Below are positions 1 to 8,017 of a stretch of 64,000 bases of DNA, one piece after another (position 1 is the first letter of the stretch; the number at the start of each line of letters is the position of its first letter). Both the position numbers and the translations under genes were made by a program. Origin of the DNA: Microbacterium sp. W4I4 (GTDB lineage: Bacteria; Actinomycetota; Actinomycetes; Actinomycetales; Microbacteriaceae); NCBI RefSeq assembly GCF_030816235.1, contig NZ_JAUSXT010000001.1, positions 1,860,001 to 1,924,000 of the forward strand, in the 5' to 3' direction. Under the pieces are notes generated by a model. The model ran no database searches. It was not told the DNA's origin and saw only the letters and a program-made list of their open reading frames with translations.

Positions 1-278
1 CGGGCACGTCCTCACTGGATCAGTCGGTGGGCAACGGGCGGGAGCTGGAGGTGATCGCCGCCGTGGTCATCGGCGGAACCTCCATCATGGGCGGGCGGGG
101 CTCGGTCGTCGGCACCCTGCTGGGAGCGCTGCTCGTGCAGACCGTGGCGGTGGGCGTGACGCAGCTGGGCTGGCCCTCGCAGCTCTCCCGGCTCTTCGTC
201 GGCGCGTTCATCATCATCGCGGTCGGCACCGACCTGGTGCGAGAACACGCACGTCGCAAGGCGGGGAGGAAGTCATGA
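1..278 (+). CDS. Sugar ABC transporter permease, C-terminal fragment (rhamnose importer)
   Basis: The reading frame is open from the window edge (codon phase from base 3) to a TGA at 276-278, so the 5' end lies outside. The visible ~91 residues contain the RbsC-type segment VGNGRELEVIAAVVIGGTS with the following GGRGS turn, and end in two hydrophobic helices and a basic tail. This is the C-terminus of a branched BPD_transp_2 permease of monosaccharide ABC importers. Its stop overlaps the ATG of the next permease by 4 bases (ATGA), so the two are translationally coupled and probably form the heterodimeric membrane channel. Rhamnose as substrate is inferred from the catabolic genes that follow, not from this fragment. 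Confidence 0.85.
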   Translation, partial: GTSSLDQSVGNGRELEVIAAVVIGGTSIMGGRGSVVGTLLGALLVQTVAVGVTQLGWPSQLSRLFVGAFIIIAVGTDLVREHARRKAGRKS

Positions 279-1378
279 GCGCTGCCGCACAGTCCACCGG
301 GCTCGGTGCACGGCTGCGCACCTGGTTCACCGATGGAGGTCTGAGCGATCGACGCAGCGTGCTCGTCGTGCTGCTGCTGGTCCTGCTCATCGCCATGACG
401 ATCCTCGACGGCGCGGGAGCCACGTCGGCCTCGTTCAACTCCGACTATCTCGCATCCGCGCTGATCAACCTGGTGCCGCTGGCGCTGCTGGCGATCGCCG
501 AGCTGTTCGTGATCACCACGGGCAACGGCAGCATCGACCTGTCGGTGGGCTCGATGGTGTCTCTGGTGGGAATGGTCTTCGGCATCCTCTACGGCGTCGC
601 CGAGTGGAGCTTCCTCGGCGCCGCCACGGCGGCTCTTCTCCTGGGCGCGCTGCTCGGAGCGGTCAACGGGGTGCTGACCGCCTATTTCGGCTACCCCGCC
701 CTGATCACCACCCTCGCGACCTACTACGCCTTCGCATCCATCGCCCTGGTCATCACCAATGCCTCGCCCGTCTCGGGCGGCCGCATCCAGGGCCTGTACA
801 GCGCAGCGCAGTCCATCGAGCTGCCGCTGATCGGCGCCTACCTGCCACTGGTGCCGCTGGGCGTGTTCACATTCCTGCTGCCGGTGGTCGTGATCGCCTG
901 GATCGTGCTGAACCGCACCACCTATGGACGGGCACTGTACGCGGTCGGCACGAACGAGACCGCCGCGCGCTGGGCGGGCATCGACACCCGCCGCACGCAG
1001 TTGATGGCGTTCGTCGCGTCCGGCGTGATCAGCGGACTGGTCGCGATCTACACCGTGGCACAGTTCGCCTCGGCCAGACCGGATGCCGGGACGAGCGGGG
1101 CCGGCATGGCGCTGCCCGCGATCACCATCGCGGTCCTGGGCGGCGTGGCGATCACCGGTGGAGTGGGCCGGATCGGCGGCGTGGTGCTGGCGGCACTGCT
1201 GATCGTCTGGACGAATGCCTCGATCCTCATCGTCGTGCCAGGCAACACCGGCACACAGCTGCAGTTCCTGGCGCTCGCGGTCGTGCTGATCGGCGCCTCG
1301 CTCGTGGATGCGCGCAGCAACCGTCCGCGGCGGCAGAGACGCGAGACGACCGCATCTCGTACGGCGACGGTGTCCTGA
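275..1378 (+). CDS. Sugar ABC transporter permease (rhamnose importer)
   Basis: This 367-residue integral membrane protein has about eight to ten hydrophobic segments beginning near residue 30. It carries the family segment TTGNGSIDLSVGSMVSL early on and a late GGVAITGGVGRIGG loop typical of RbsC/AraH/RhaP-type permeases (BPD_transp_2). With the upstream permease it would form the transmembrane channel of a monosaccharide importer powered by an ATPase encoded upstream of the window. The ATG overlaps the stop of the preceding gene. A mutarotase and isomerase for L-rhamnose follow after 94 bases and a new promoter, so rhamnose is the likely substrate. The family is clear; the substrate is inferred from context. 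Confidence 0.88.
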   Translation: MSAAAQSTGLGARLRTWFTDGGLSDRRSVLVVLLLVLLIAMTILDGAGATSASFNSDYLASALINLVPLALLAIAELFVITTGNGSIDLSVGSMVSLVGMVFGILYGVAEWSFLGAATAALLLGALLGAVNGVLTAYFGYPALITTLATYYAFASIALVITNASPVSGGRIQGLYSAAQSIELPLIGAYLPLVPLGVFTFLLPVVVIAWIVLNRTTYGRALYAVGTNETAARWAGIDTRRTQLMAFVASGVISGLVAIYTVAQFASARPDAGTSGAGMALPAITIAVLGGVAITGGVGRIGGVVLAALLIVWTNASILIVVPGNTGTQLQFLALAVVLIGASLVDARSNRPRRQRRETTASRTATVS

Positions 1379-1410
1379 CCCGATCACGGCGGATCGCAGA
1401 GACGCGGCTC

Positions 1411-1452
1411 TTGCATCCGCCGGATCGAGCCGATAGTCTCTGAAACGATTCA
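1411..1452 (+). promoter_or_regulatory. Promoter and LacI-type operator for the rhaM-rhaI genes
   Basis: A -35-like TTGCAT (1411-1416) and a -10-like TAGTCT (1434-1439) are separated by exactly 17 bases. The near-palindrome TGAAACGATTCA (1441-1452) follows at once and would cover the transcription start. The same 12-mer stands in the same position behind a matching promoter at 5766-5806, before the rhamnulose-phosphate aldolase gene. The word resembles LacI-family operators (TGAAACGTTTCA type). A LacI-type repressor that releases on rhamnose or a metabolite is the likely regulator; its gene is not in this window. Confidence 0.7.
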
Positions 1453-1472
1453 TAACTCCGGAAGGAACCACG

Positions 1473-1829
1473 ATGACCGTGACCCGCATCGCCTTCGAGC
1501 TGCAGGTGCGCCCCGAGCTGCTCGATGAGTACCTCGCCCGGCACTCGCCGGTCCGGCCCGAGATGCTCGCCGAGATCGCCGCGTCCGGCCGGCGCAACTA
1601 CTCGCTGTTCCTCGCCGAGGGCGGGCGCCTGATCGGCTACTACGAGACCGATGACGATGCCGCCGCACAGGCCTACCTCGCCGCATCCGAGATCGCCGGC
1701 CGCTGGGAGGCCGAGATGGGCCGCTTCTTCGTCGGCCTCGAAGGTCGCCCCGATCAGGCGGCCACGCCGCTCACCGAAGTCTTCAACCTCGAAACACAGC
1801 TGGCTGCAGCAGAAAGCACCGAATCATGA
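1473..1829 (+). CDS. rhaM: L-rhamnose mutarotase
   Basis: This 118-residue protein matches the small dimeric alpha/beta-barrel mutarotases (COG3254). It starts with a hydrophobic strand (TRIAFELQVRPELLDEY), has a central NYSLFL strand and the conserved LIGYYE segment, and a late RW.AEM helix. The family interconverts alpha- and beta-L-rhamnopyranose in the cytoplasm so that the isomerase receives its preferred anomer. An SD-like GGAAGGAA lies just before the ATG. The stop overlaps the isomerase ATG (ATGA), placing both enzymes on one message driven by the operator-bearing promoter at 1411-1452. Length agrees with the family (about 105-120 residues). Confidence 0.9.
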   Translation: MTVTRIAFELQVRPELLDEYLARHSPVRPEMLAEIAASGRRNYSLFLAEGGRLIGYYETDDDAAAQAYLAASEIAGRWEAEMGRFFVGLEGRPDQAATPLTEVFNLETQLAAAESTES

Positions 1830-2989
1830 GCATCCTCACCCCTGACATCCTGACCGAGCTCGAGAAGCAGTCGATCGAACTGCCCTCGTGGGCGTTCGGC
1901 AACTCCGGCACCCGGTTCCGCGTGTTCGGCACGCCTGGCACGCCGCGCGACCCCTTCGAGAAGATCTCCGATGCCGCGCAGGTTCACAAGTACACCGCAC
2001 TCGCCCCGGCCGTGGCGCTGCACATCCCGTGGGACATGAGCGACTTCGGCGATCTGCGCAAGCACGCCGAGGACCTCGGCGTGCAGCTCGGCACGGTCAA
2101 CTCGAACACGTTCCAGGACGAGGACTACAAGTTCGGCGCGCTGACGCATGAGGACGCCGCGGTGCGCCGCAAGGCGATCGATCATCACCTCGAGTGCATC
2201 GAGGTGATGGATGCCACCGGCAGCCGCGACCTGAAGATCTGGCTCGCCGAGGGCTCGAACTACCCCGGCCAGGCCGATATGCGCGCCCGTCAGGACCGCC
2301 TCCACGACTCGCTGTCGACCATCTACGCGGGGCTCGGCGACGAGCAGCGCCTGGTGCTGGAGTACAAGTTCTTCGAGCCGTCGTTCTACCACACCGATGT
2401 TCCGGATTGGGGAACCAGCTACGCGCAGGTGGCGGCGCTGGGCGACAAGGCCATGGTGTGCCTGGACACCGGCCACCACGCCCCAGGCACCAACATCGAG
2501 TTCATCGTCATGCAGCTGCTGCGACTGGGCAAGCTCGGCTCGTTCGACTTCAACTCGCGCTTCTACGCCGACGACGACCTGATCGTGGGCGCCGCCGATC
2601 CGTTCCAGCTGTTCCGCATCCTGTTCGAGGTCGTCCGCGGCGGCGGCCTGAACAACCCCGACGTGGCCTTCATGCTCGACCAGTGCCACAACATCGAGGA
2701 CAAGATCCCCGGTCAGATCCGCTCGGTGCTGAACGTGCAGGAGATGACGGCTCGGGCACTGCTCGTGGATCGCGACGCGCTGGCCAAGGCGCAGTCCGCC
2801 AACGACGTGCTGGCCGCCAATGCTGTGTTCATGGACGCGTTCTACACCGACGTGCGCCCGGCTCTGGCCGAGTGGCGCGAGTCGCGGGGCCTTCCCGCAG
2901 ATCCGATGGCCGCGTTCGCGGCATCCGGCTACCTGTCCCAGATCGCCGCCGACCGCGTCGGCGGCACCCAGGCCGGCTGGGGCGCCTGA
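1826..2989 (+). CDS. rhaI: L-rhamnose isomerase (RhaI type)
   Basis: This 387-residue TIM-barrel enzyme converts L-rhamnose to L-rhamnulose. It resembles the Pseudomonas/Agrobacterium RhaI lineage rather than E. coli RhaA. Metal-ligand regions are visible: LEYKFFEPSFYHTDVPDW, CLDTGHHAPGTNIEF and the later LGSFDFNSRFYADDDL, which supply the Glu/Asp/His residues that bind two divalent ions. The ATG overlaps the mutarotase stop by four bases, so the two are coupled. A 20-bp perfect hairpin (2996-3064) begins seven bases after the stop and may end or attenuate the transcript. Confidence is high from motif order and pathway context. Confidence 0.92.
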   Translation: MSILTPDILTELEKQSIELPSWAFGNSGTRFRVFGTPGTPRDPFEKISDAAQVHKYTALAPAVALHIPWDMSDFGDLRKHAEDLGVQLGTVNSNTFQDEDYKFGALTHEDAAVRRKAIDHHLECIEVMDATGSRDLKIWLAEGSNYPGQADMRARQDRLHDSLSTIYAGLGDEQRLVLEYKFFEPSFYHTDVPDWGTSYAQVAALGDKAMVCLDTGHHAPGTNIEFIVMQLLRLGKLGSFDFNSRFYADDDLIVGAADPFQLFRILFEVVRGGGLNNPDVAFMLDQCHNIEDKIPGQIRSVLNVQEMTARALLVDRDALAKAQSANDVLAANAVFMDAFYTDVRPALAEWRESRGLPADPMAAFAASGYLSQIAADRVGGTQAGWGA

Positions 2990-2995
2990 CCACCC

Positions 2996-3064
2996 GCCCG
3001 TCTATATGGCGCAAATCGCCCCGTTTCGCAGGTTTCGAGGGCCGTTTGCGCCATATAGACGGGC
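2996..3064. repeat. Long intergenic hairpin with a perfect 20-bp stem
   Basis: Arms at 2996-3015 and 3045-3064 are exact reverse complements (outer end GCCCGTCTATATGG) around a 29-base loop. There is no T-run, so it is not a classic intrinsic terminator. It sits seven bases after the rhaI stop and ends 17 bases before the ATG at 3082, just ahead of that gene's GGAGGAG ribosome-binding site. It could uncouple the two genes by attenuation or protect the upstream mRNA 3' end. A hairpin at 16087-16156 begins with the same GCCCGTCT word. Confidence 0.85.
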
Positions 3065-3081
3065 TCTGCAGGAGGAGCGGA

Positions 3082-4737
3082 ATGGACGAGGAGCTGCACG
3101 CGGCATCCGACGCGCCGCGTCGGGTCGACTTCCTGCCCTGGGAGTACGACCCGGCGTCGGCCGAGGGGGCACTGCAGGCCGATCGACAGCGCGCACTGAC
3201 CGGTGCGACCATCGGCCAAGGCGTGATGATCGCCTCGACCGCGGCGGTCTTCTGCGACAGCCTGAGCATCGGCGACCGCAGCTACGTCGCCGCCCTCGCG
3301 TATCTGACCGGCGATCTCACGATCGGCGCGGACTGCTCCGTGAACCCGTTCGCGGTCGTGCGCGGTGACGTGGTGATGGGCGACGGCGTGCGGATCGGAG
3401 CGCACACCTCGATCCTCGGATTCAACCATCGGATGTCGATCGAGTCGCCCGTGTTCACGCAGGAGACCTGGAGCAGGGGCATCAGGATCGGCGACGACGT
3501 CTGGATCGGCTCGGGCGTCACGATCCTCGATGGGCTGACCGTGGGCGACCATGTCGTGATCGGCGCCGGATCGGTCGTCACGAAGGACGTGCCCGACTGG
3601 GCGGTCGTCGCCGGAAACCCCGCCCGACTCATCCGCGATCGTCGCGTGGACGCCTCCGGCGACGCCGACCTGCGCGCAGCCCTGAGCGCGTTCGGCGACA
3701 CCGCGCGCGCTCAGGCCGCGGCAGTACTGGCCAGGTGCGTCGAGGACGGCGGGTTCGTCGACCGTCCCTCGGCTCTCGCCGAGACGGATGCCGCGGACGT
3801 GCGCCCCTGGTGCGATGCGATCGAGATCGCCGACCTCCTGCTCGGCGGCCCGCCGCCCGGGTTCGAGACCGCCGATCTCCTGCAGCGCCTGACCTCGCTG
3901 CAGGATGCCGCGACCGGCCTGTTCTCCCCCGACGGGAGCGAGCCGGATGCCGCGGCCCCGGATTATCACGTGCTGTGCGTCGGCTACGCGATCCATCTGC
4001 TGGGTGGCGCGCTGCCGCATCCGATCCACGCCGTGCACTCCCTGACCGGCGGCGCAGTGACCTCAGCGCTCGCGGGGCGCGAATGGCGGGGCGGCGCCTG
4101 GGGCGACGGCGACGCGGTCGATGTCCTCGCGACGGCCTGCGCACTCACCGTCGCCGATCATGGCGACAGCCTGCCCGATGGCGGCTTCGGTCCGTACTTC
4201 GAGATCTTGGGCTGGCTGACCGCGCACGCCGATCCGACCACCGGCATGTGGGGGTCGGTCGATTCCAGCGAGCTGCGCCTGCAGGCCGTGAACGGGTTCT
4301 ACCGGCTGACCCGCGGCGCGTACGCGCAGTTCGGCGTGCCGCTGCCGCATCCCGAGGCCGCGATCGACACGGTGCTCGCGCACGCCGCCGATCCGCTGCT
4401 CGAGACGCCGGAGGGCCTGACGGCCTGCAACATCCTCGACATCATCCACCCGCTGTGGCTCGCCGCCGAGCAGACCGGGCACCGCCGCGGGGAGGGCGCG
4501 GCCTGGGCGCGCGGTCAGCTCACCGCGGCGCTGGACCGCTGGGTCGACGGTGCGGGCTTCGCGTTCGCTCCGCTCAGCGTCGGCCCCGACGGCGTTCCCG
4601 GCCTGCAGGGCACCGAGATGTGGTGCGCGATCATCTGGCTGCTCGCCGACTATCTGCAGCTCTCGGATGCTGTGGGCTACCGCCCGCGCGGCGTGCACCG
4701 TCCCGAGCCGCTGGTCACGCCCGGCCGCCTCGGCTGA
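3082..4737 (+). CDS. Hexapeptide-repeat acyltransferase fused to an alpha/alpha-toroid-like domain
   Basis: The protein has 551 residues. The ATG at 3082 is chosen because GGAGGAG precedes it at 3071-3077, although the frame is open further upstream. Residues about 30-185 are a left-handed beta-helix acyltransferase: repeated hexapeptides (TGDLTIGADCS, RGDVVMGDGVRIGAH), a TSILGFNH segment with the likely catalytic His, and the closing GNPARLI of the maltose/xenobiotic acetyltransferase group. Residues about 230-550 are helical and contain features such as LQDAATGLFS and VNGFYRLTRGAYAQFG, reminiscent of prenyltransferase/terpene-cyclase-like toroids. The acceptor is unknown. A sugar or glycan is a guess from its place in the rhamnose locus; the C-terminal domain may recognise the acceptor. 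Confidence 0.65.
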   Translation: MDEELHAASDAPRRVDFLPWEYDPASAEGALQADRQRALTGATIGQGVMIASTAAVFCDSLSIGDRSYVAALAYLTGDLTIGADCSVNPFAVVRGDVVMGDGVRIGAHTSILGFNHRMSIESPVFTQETWSRGIRIGDDVWIGSGVTILDGLTVGDHVVIGAGSVVTKDVPDWAVVAGNPARLIRDRRVDASGDADLRAALSAFGDTARAQAAAVLARCVEDGGFVDRPSALAETDAADVRPWCDAIEIADLLLGGPPPGFETADLLQRLTSLQDAATGLFSPDGSEPDAAAPDYHVLCVGYAIHLLGGALPHPIHAVHSLTGGAVTSALAGREWRGGAWGDGDAVDVLATACALTVADHGDSLPDGGFGPYFEILGWLTAHADPTTGMWGSVDSSELRLQAVNGFYRLTRGAYAQFGVPLPHPEAAIDTVLAHAADPLLETPEGLTACNILDIIHPLWLAAEQTGHRRGEGAAWARGQLTAALDRWVDGAGFAFAPLSVGPDGVPGLQGTEMWCAIIWLLADYLQLSDAVGYRPRGVHRPEPLVTPGRLG

Positions 4738-4746
4738 GAACGACCG

Positions 4747-5733
4747 TCACCAGCGGGGGTGCACGGCGGCACGCAGGCGACGGTCGTAGATCTCGCGCAC
4801 GGATGCGGTGAACTCCGCTCCGAGGTCTGGAATCGACCCGGCGACGGCGTTCGACTCCGCCTGCGCGACGTTGCGTGCGCCGGGGATCACCGCGGAGACG
4901 CCGGGGAGCTGCGACACCCAGGCCAGGGCTGCCGCGGCCGGCGCGAGGCCCGCGTTCTCGGCGAGTGCGGAGAACTCCCGGGCGGCTTCGACGCCGTCGT
5001 CGTAATCGACGCCCGAGAACGTCTCGCCCTGATCGAACGCCTCGCCGTGGCGGTTGTACGTGCGGTGATCGTTCGCGGCGAAGACGGTGTCGTGCGTGTA
5101 GCGGCCGGTGAGCAGTCCGCTCGCGAGCGGCACGCGGGCGATGATGCCGACACCGGCCTCGCGGGCCGCCGGGAGCACCCGGTCGAGGGGCTTCAGGCGG
5201 AAGGCGTTGAGGATGATCTGCACGGTCGCGACACCGGGGCGCACGATCGCGGTCAGCGCCTCGTCGACGGTCTCGACGCTCACACCGTAGTTCGCGATCG
5301 CCCCTTCGTCGACGAGCGTGTCCAGGGCGTCGAACACGGCGTCGTCGGAGTACACCGCGGTCGGCGGGCAGTGCAGCTGCACGAGGTCGAGGGTGTCCAT
5401 GCCGAGGTTGCGCCGACTGCGATCGGTCCACGCGCGGAAGTTGTCCAGCACGTAGTTCTCCGGGACCTGATCGACGCGGCGCCCCATCTTGGTGGCGACC
5501 GTGAGCTCGGCATCCGGATTGTCCCGACGCCAGGCGCCGATCAGCGACTCGCTGCGTCCGTCGCCGTAGACGTCGGCGGTGTCGAAGAAGGTGGCTCCGG
5601 CCGCCGCGCTCGCGTCCAGGACCGCTCGCGCATCGGCTTCGCTCACGTCGCCCCAGTCAGCGCCGAGCTGCCACGTTCCGAGACCGATCAGAGACACGTC
5701 GCGGCCGGTGCGGCCCAGGATGCGATGCTGCAT
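4747..5733 (-). CDS. Aldo/keto reductase
   Basis: This 328-residue protein has the AKR (beta/alpha)8 barrel signature. GLGTWQLGADWG is near the N-terminus, FFDTADVYGDGRSE carries the catalytic Asp and Tyr, and a conserved Lys follows in VATKMGRR. The His of the tetrad is in LVQLHCPP. A C-terminal VIPGARN contacts the NADPH phosphate. It would reduce an aldehyde or ketone with NADPH; some relatives act on lactaldehyde, the product of rhamnulose-1-phosphate cleavage, which would fit this locus. It is on the minus strand, convergent with the acyltransferase gene (9 bases apart) and divergent from the aldolase gene. The substrate is not determined by the sequence. Confidence 0.85.
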   Translation of the reverse strand: MQHRILGRTGRDVSLIGLGTWQLGADWGDVSEADARAVLDASAAAGATFFDTADVYGDGRSESLIGAWRRDNPDAELTVATKMGRRVDQVPENYVLDNFRAWTDRSRRNLGMDTLDLVQLHCPPTAVYSDDAVFDALDTLVDEGAIANYGVSVETVDEALTAIVRPGVATVQIILNAFRLKPLDRVLPAAREAGVGIIARVPLASGLLTGRYTHDTVFAANDHRTYNRHGEAFDQGETFSGVDYDDGVEAAREFSALAENAGLAPAAAALAWVSQLPGVSAVIPGARNVAQAESNAVAGSIPDLGAEFTASVREIYDRRLRAAVHPRW

Positions 5734-5765
5734 GGCCCCAGCCTATGGCGCGGCAGCTCCCGGCC

Positions 5766-5806
5766 TTGCGCTCGCGCGCTGAGGCCTCTATTCTTGAAAC
5801 GATTCA
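5766..5806 (+). promoter_or_regulatory. Promoter and LacI-type operator for the rhamnulose-phosphate aldolase gene
   Basis: TTGCGC (5766-5771) and TATTCT (5789-5794) lie 17 bases apart and are followed directly by TGAAACGATTCA (5795-5806), the same operator as at 1441-1452. The operator overlaps the expected start of transcription, as expected for repression. The aldolase ATG is 24 bases further on. The repeated architecture at two promoters of one pathway supports a shared LacI-family regulator. Confidence 0.7.
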
Positions 5807-5829
5807 CACGTTCGATCGACGGAGCTCTC

Positions 5830-7887
5830 ATGACCAACCCCACCGCCGCTGCTCTCCTCGCGCGCTCGAACCGCCTCGGCGCGGATGCGAAGAACACCAA
5901 CTACGCCGGTGGCAACACGTCCGCCAAGGGCACCGAGACCGACCCGGTCACCGGCGAGCCCGTCGAGCTGCTGTGGGTCAAGGGCTCCGGCGGCGACCTC
6001 GGCACGCTCAAGGAGCAGGGGCTCGCGGTGCTGCGCCTGGACCGCATGCGCGCACTCGTCGACGTCTACCCGGGCGTGGACCGCGAGGACGAGATGGTCG
6101 CGGCCTTCGACTACTGCCTGCACGGCAAGGGGGGAGCCGCCCCCTCGATCGACACCGCGATGCACGGCCTCGTCGACGCCGCGCACGTGGATCACCTGCA
6201 TCCCGACTCCGGTATCGCGATCGCGACCGCGGCCGACGGCCCCGAGCTGACCGCGAAGATCTTCGGCGAGAAGGTCGTGTGGGTGCCGTGGCGCCGCCCC
6301 GGCTTCCAGCTGGGTCTGGACATCGCCGAGATCAAGGCGCAGCACCCGGATGCCATCGGCTGCATCCTCGGCGGGCACGGCATCACCGCGTGGGGCGAGA
6401 CGAGCGAGGAGTCCGAGGCGAACTCGCTGTGGATCATCGACACCGCCGCGGAGTACATCGCCGCGAACGGCAAGGGGGCCCCGTTCGGCGGCATCCGTCC
6501 CGGCTTCGAGCGCCTTGCGGATGCCGAGCGCCGCACCCGCGCCGCCGCCCTCGCCGCGACGATCCGCGGCATCGCCTCGCACGACAAGCCCATGGTCGGG
6601 CACTTCACCGACGCCGACGTGGTGACCGACTTCCTGGCCTCCGAGAAGGCGCCGGAACTCGCCGCCCTCGGCACCAGCTGCCCCGACCACTTCCTGCGCA
6701 CCAAGGTCAAGCCGCTGATCCTCGACCTGCCGGCGACGGCATCCGTCGACGAGCAGATCGCCCGCCTGCAGGAGCTGCACGCCGAGTACCGCACCGACTA
6801 CCAGGCGTACTACGACGCGCACGCGACCGCCGACTCTGCTGGTGCCGCGGGCGCGTGGCCCGCGATCCGCGGCGCCGACCCGCTGATCGTCCTCATCCCG
6901 GGCGTGGGCATGTTCTCCTACGGCGCGAACAAGCAGACCGCACGCGTGGCCGGCGAGTTCTACGTGAACGCGATCAACGTCATGCGCGGCGCCGAGGCGC
7001 TGTCGACCTACGCGCCGATCTCGGATGCCGAGAAGTTCCGCATCGAGTACTGGGCGCTCGAGGAGGCCAAGCTGCAGCGGATGCCGAAGCCGAAGTCGCA
7101 CCAGGGTCGCATCGCGTTCGTCACGGGTGCGGCATCCGGCATCGGCAAGGCCATCGCCACCCGCCTGGCCGCCGAGGGCGCCTGCGTGGTCGTCGCGGAT
7201 CTGGATCTGGAGAAGGCGCAGGCCGCGGCCGCCGAGCTCGGCGGCACGGACGTCGCGATCGGCGTGGCCGCGAACGTGGCGGATGCGGATGCTGTGCAGG
7301 CCGCGCTGGACGAGGCGGTGCTGGCCTTCGGCGGCGTCGACCTCGTCGTCAACAACGCCGGCCTGTCTCTGTCGCGCCCGCTGCTGGAGACCACCGAGAA
7401 GGACTGGGATCTGCAGCACGATGTGATGGCCAAGGGCTCGTTCCTCGTCTCGAAGGCCGCCGCTCGCGTGCTGATCGATCAGAAGCTCGGCGGCGACATC
7501 ATCTACATCTCCTCGAAGAACTCCGTCTTCGCCGGTCCGAACAACATCGCCTACTCGGCGACCAAGGCCGACCAGGCCCACCAGGTGCGACTGCTGGCCG
7601 TGGAACTCGGCGAGTACGGCATCCGCGTCAACGGCATCAACCCCGACGGCGTCGTGCGCGGCTCGGGAATCTTCGCCTCCGGCTGGGGCGCCAACCGCGC
7701 CGCGACCTACGGCGTCGCCGAAGAGGACCTCGGCCAGTTCTACGCGAACCGGACGATCCTCAAGCGCGAGGTCGTGCCCGAGAACGTCGCGGATGCCGTC
7801 TTCGTCCTCACCGGCCCCGAGCTGTCCCGCACCACCGGCCTGCACATCCCCGTCGACTCCGGCGTGGCCGCAGCGTTCCTGCGATGA
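5830..7887 (+). CDS. Bifunctional rhamnulose-1-phosphate aldolase / alcohol (lactaldehyde) dehydrogenase
   Basis: This 685-residue two-domain enzyme starts at the ATG that follows the operator, with GGAGCTC as a weak ribosome-binding site. Residues about 1-400 are a class II aldolase/adducin domain with zinc ligands in HVDHLHPDS and GGHGI; it splits L-rhamnulose-1-phosphate into dihydroxyacetone phosphate and L-lactaldehyde. Residues about 420-685 are a short-chain dehydrogenase with the cofactor motif TGAASGIGKA, NNAG, and the catalytic YSATK. This domain would oxidise or reduce lactaldehyde. The fusion is the known RhaEW/YuxG-type protein. It is transcribed from its own operator-controlled promoter, separately from rhaM-rhaI, and is followed by the kinase gene. 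Confidence 0.92.
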   Translation: MTNPTAAALLARSNRLGADAKNTNYAGGNTSAKGTETDPVTGEPVELLWVKGSGGDLGTLKEQGLAVLRLDRMRALVDVYPGVDREDEMVAAFDYCLHGKGGAAPSIDTAMHGLVDAAHVDHLHPDSGIAIATAADGPELTAKIFGEKVVWVPWRRPGFQLGLDIAEIKAQHPDAIGCILGGHGITAWGETSEESEANSLWIIDTAAEYIAANGKGAPFGGIRPGFERLADAERRTRAAALAATIRGIASHDKPMVGHFTDADVVTDFLASEKAPELAALGTSCPDHFLRTKVKPLILDLPATASVDEQIARLQELHAEYRTDYQAYYDAHATADSAGAAGAWPAIRGADPLIVLIPGVGMFSYGANKQTARVAGEFYVNAINVMRGAEALSTYAPISDAEKFRIEYWALEEAKLQRMPKPKSHQGRIAFVTGAASGIGKAIATRLAAEGACVVVADLDLEKAQAAAAELGGTDVAIGVAANVADADAVQAALDEAVLAFGGVDLVVNNAGLSLSRPLLETTEKDWDLQHDVMAKGSFLVSKAAARVLIDQKLGGDIIYISSKNSVFAGPNNIAYSATKADQAHQVRLLAVELGEYGIRVNGINPDGVVRGSGIFASGWGANRAATYGVAEEDLGQFYANRTILKREVVPENVADAVFVLTGPELSRTTGLHIPVDSGVAAAFLR

Positions 7888-7939
7888 CCGTCCCCCTCCC
7901 GCGGCCGCTCCCCATCCTCCGTCGAGAGCACGGGACTTC

Positions 7940-7983
7940 GCCGAGTGCACAGGGCGTTCATGTGAATGAGCCGTGCACTCGGC
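7940..7983. repeat. Imperfect intergenic hairpin before the rhamnulokinase gene
   Basis: The outer arms GCCGAGTGCAC (7940-7950) and GTGCACTCGGC (7973-7983) are exactly complementary over 11 bp. A second, imperfect stem (GGCGTTCAT with ATGAGCC) nests inside. It lies between the aldolase and kinase genes, 34 bases before the kinase ATG. It lacks a T-tract and may tune downstream expression or stabilise the upstream mRNA. Confidence 0.7.
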
Positions 7984-8017
7984 AGCATCCGGTGCACCCG
8001 GCGAGCGGATGCCGGGC

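Noticed and set aside
4759..5829. Upstream extension of the aldolase frame to 4759
   Set aside because: It runs antisense through the reductase gene and across the promoter/operator; the ATG at 5830 follows the operator and matches the family N-terminus.
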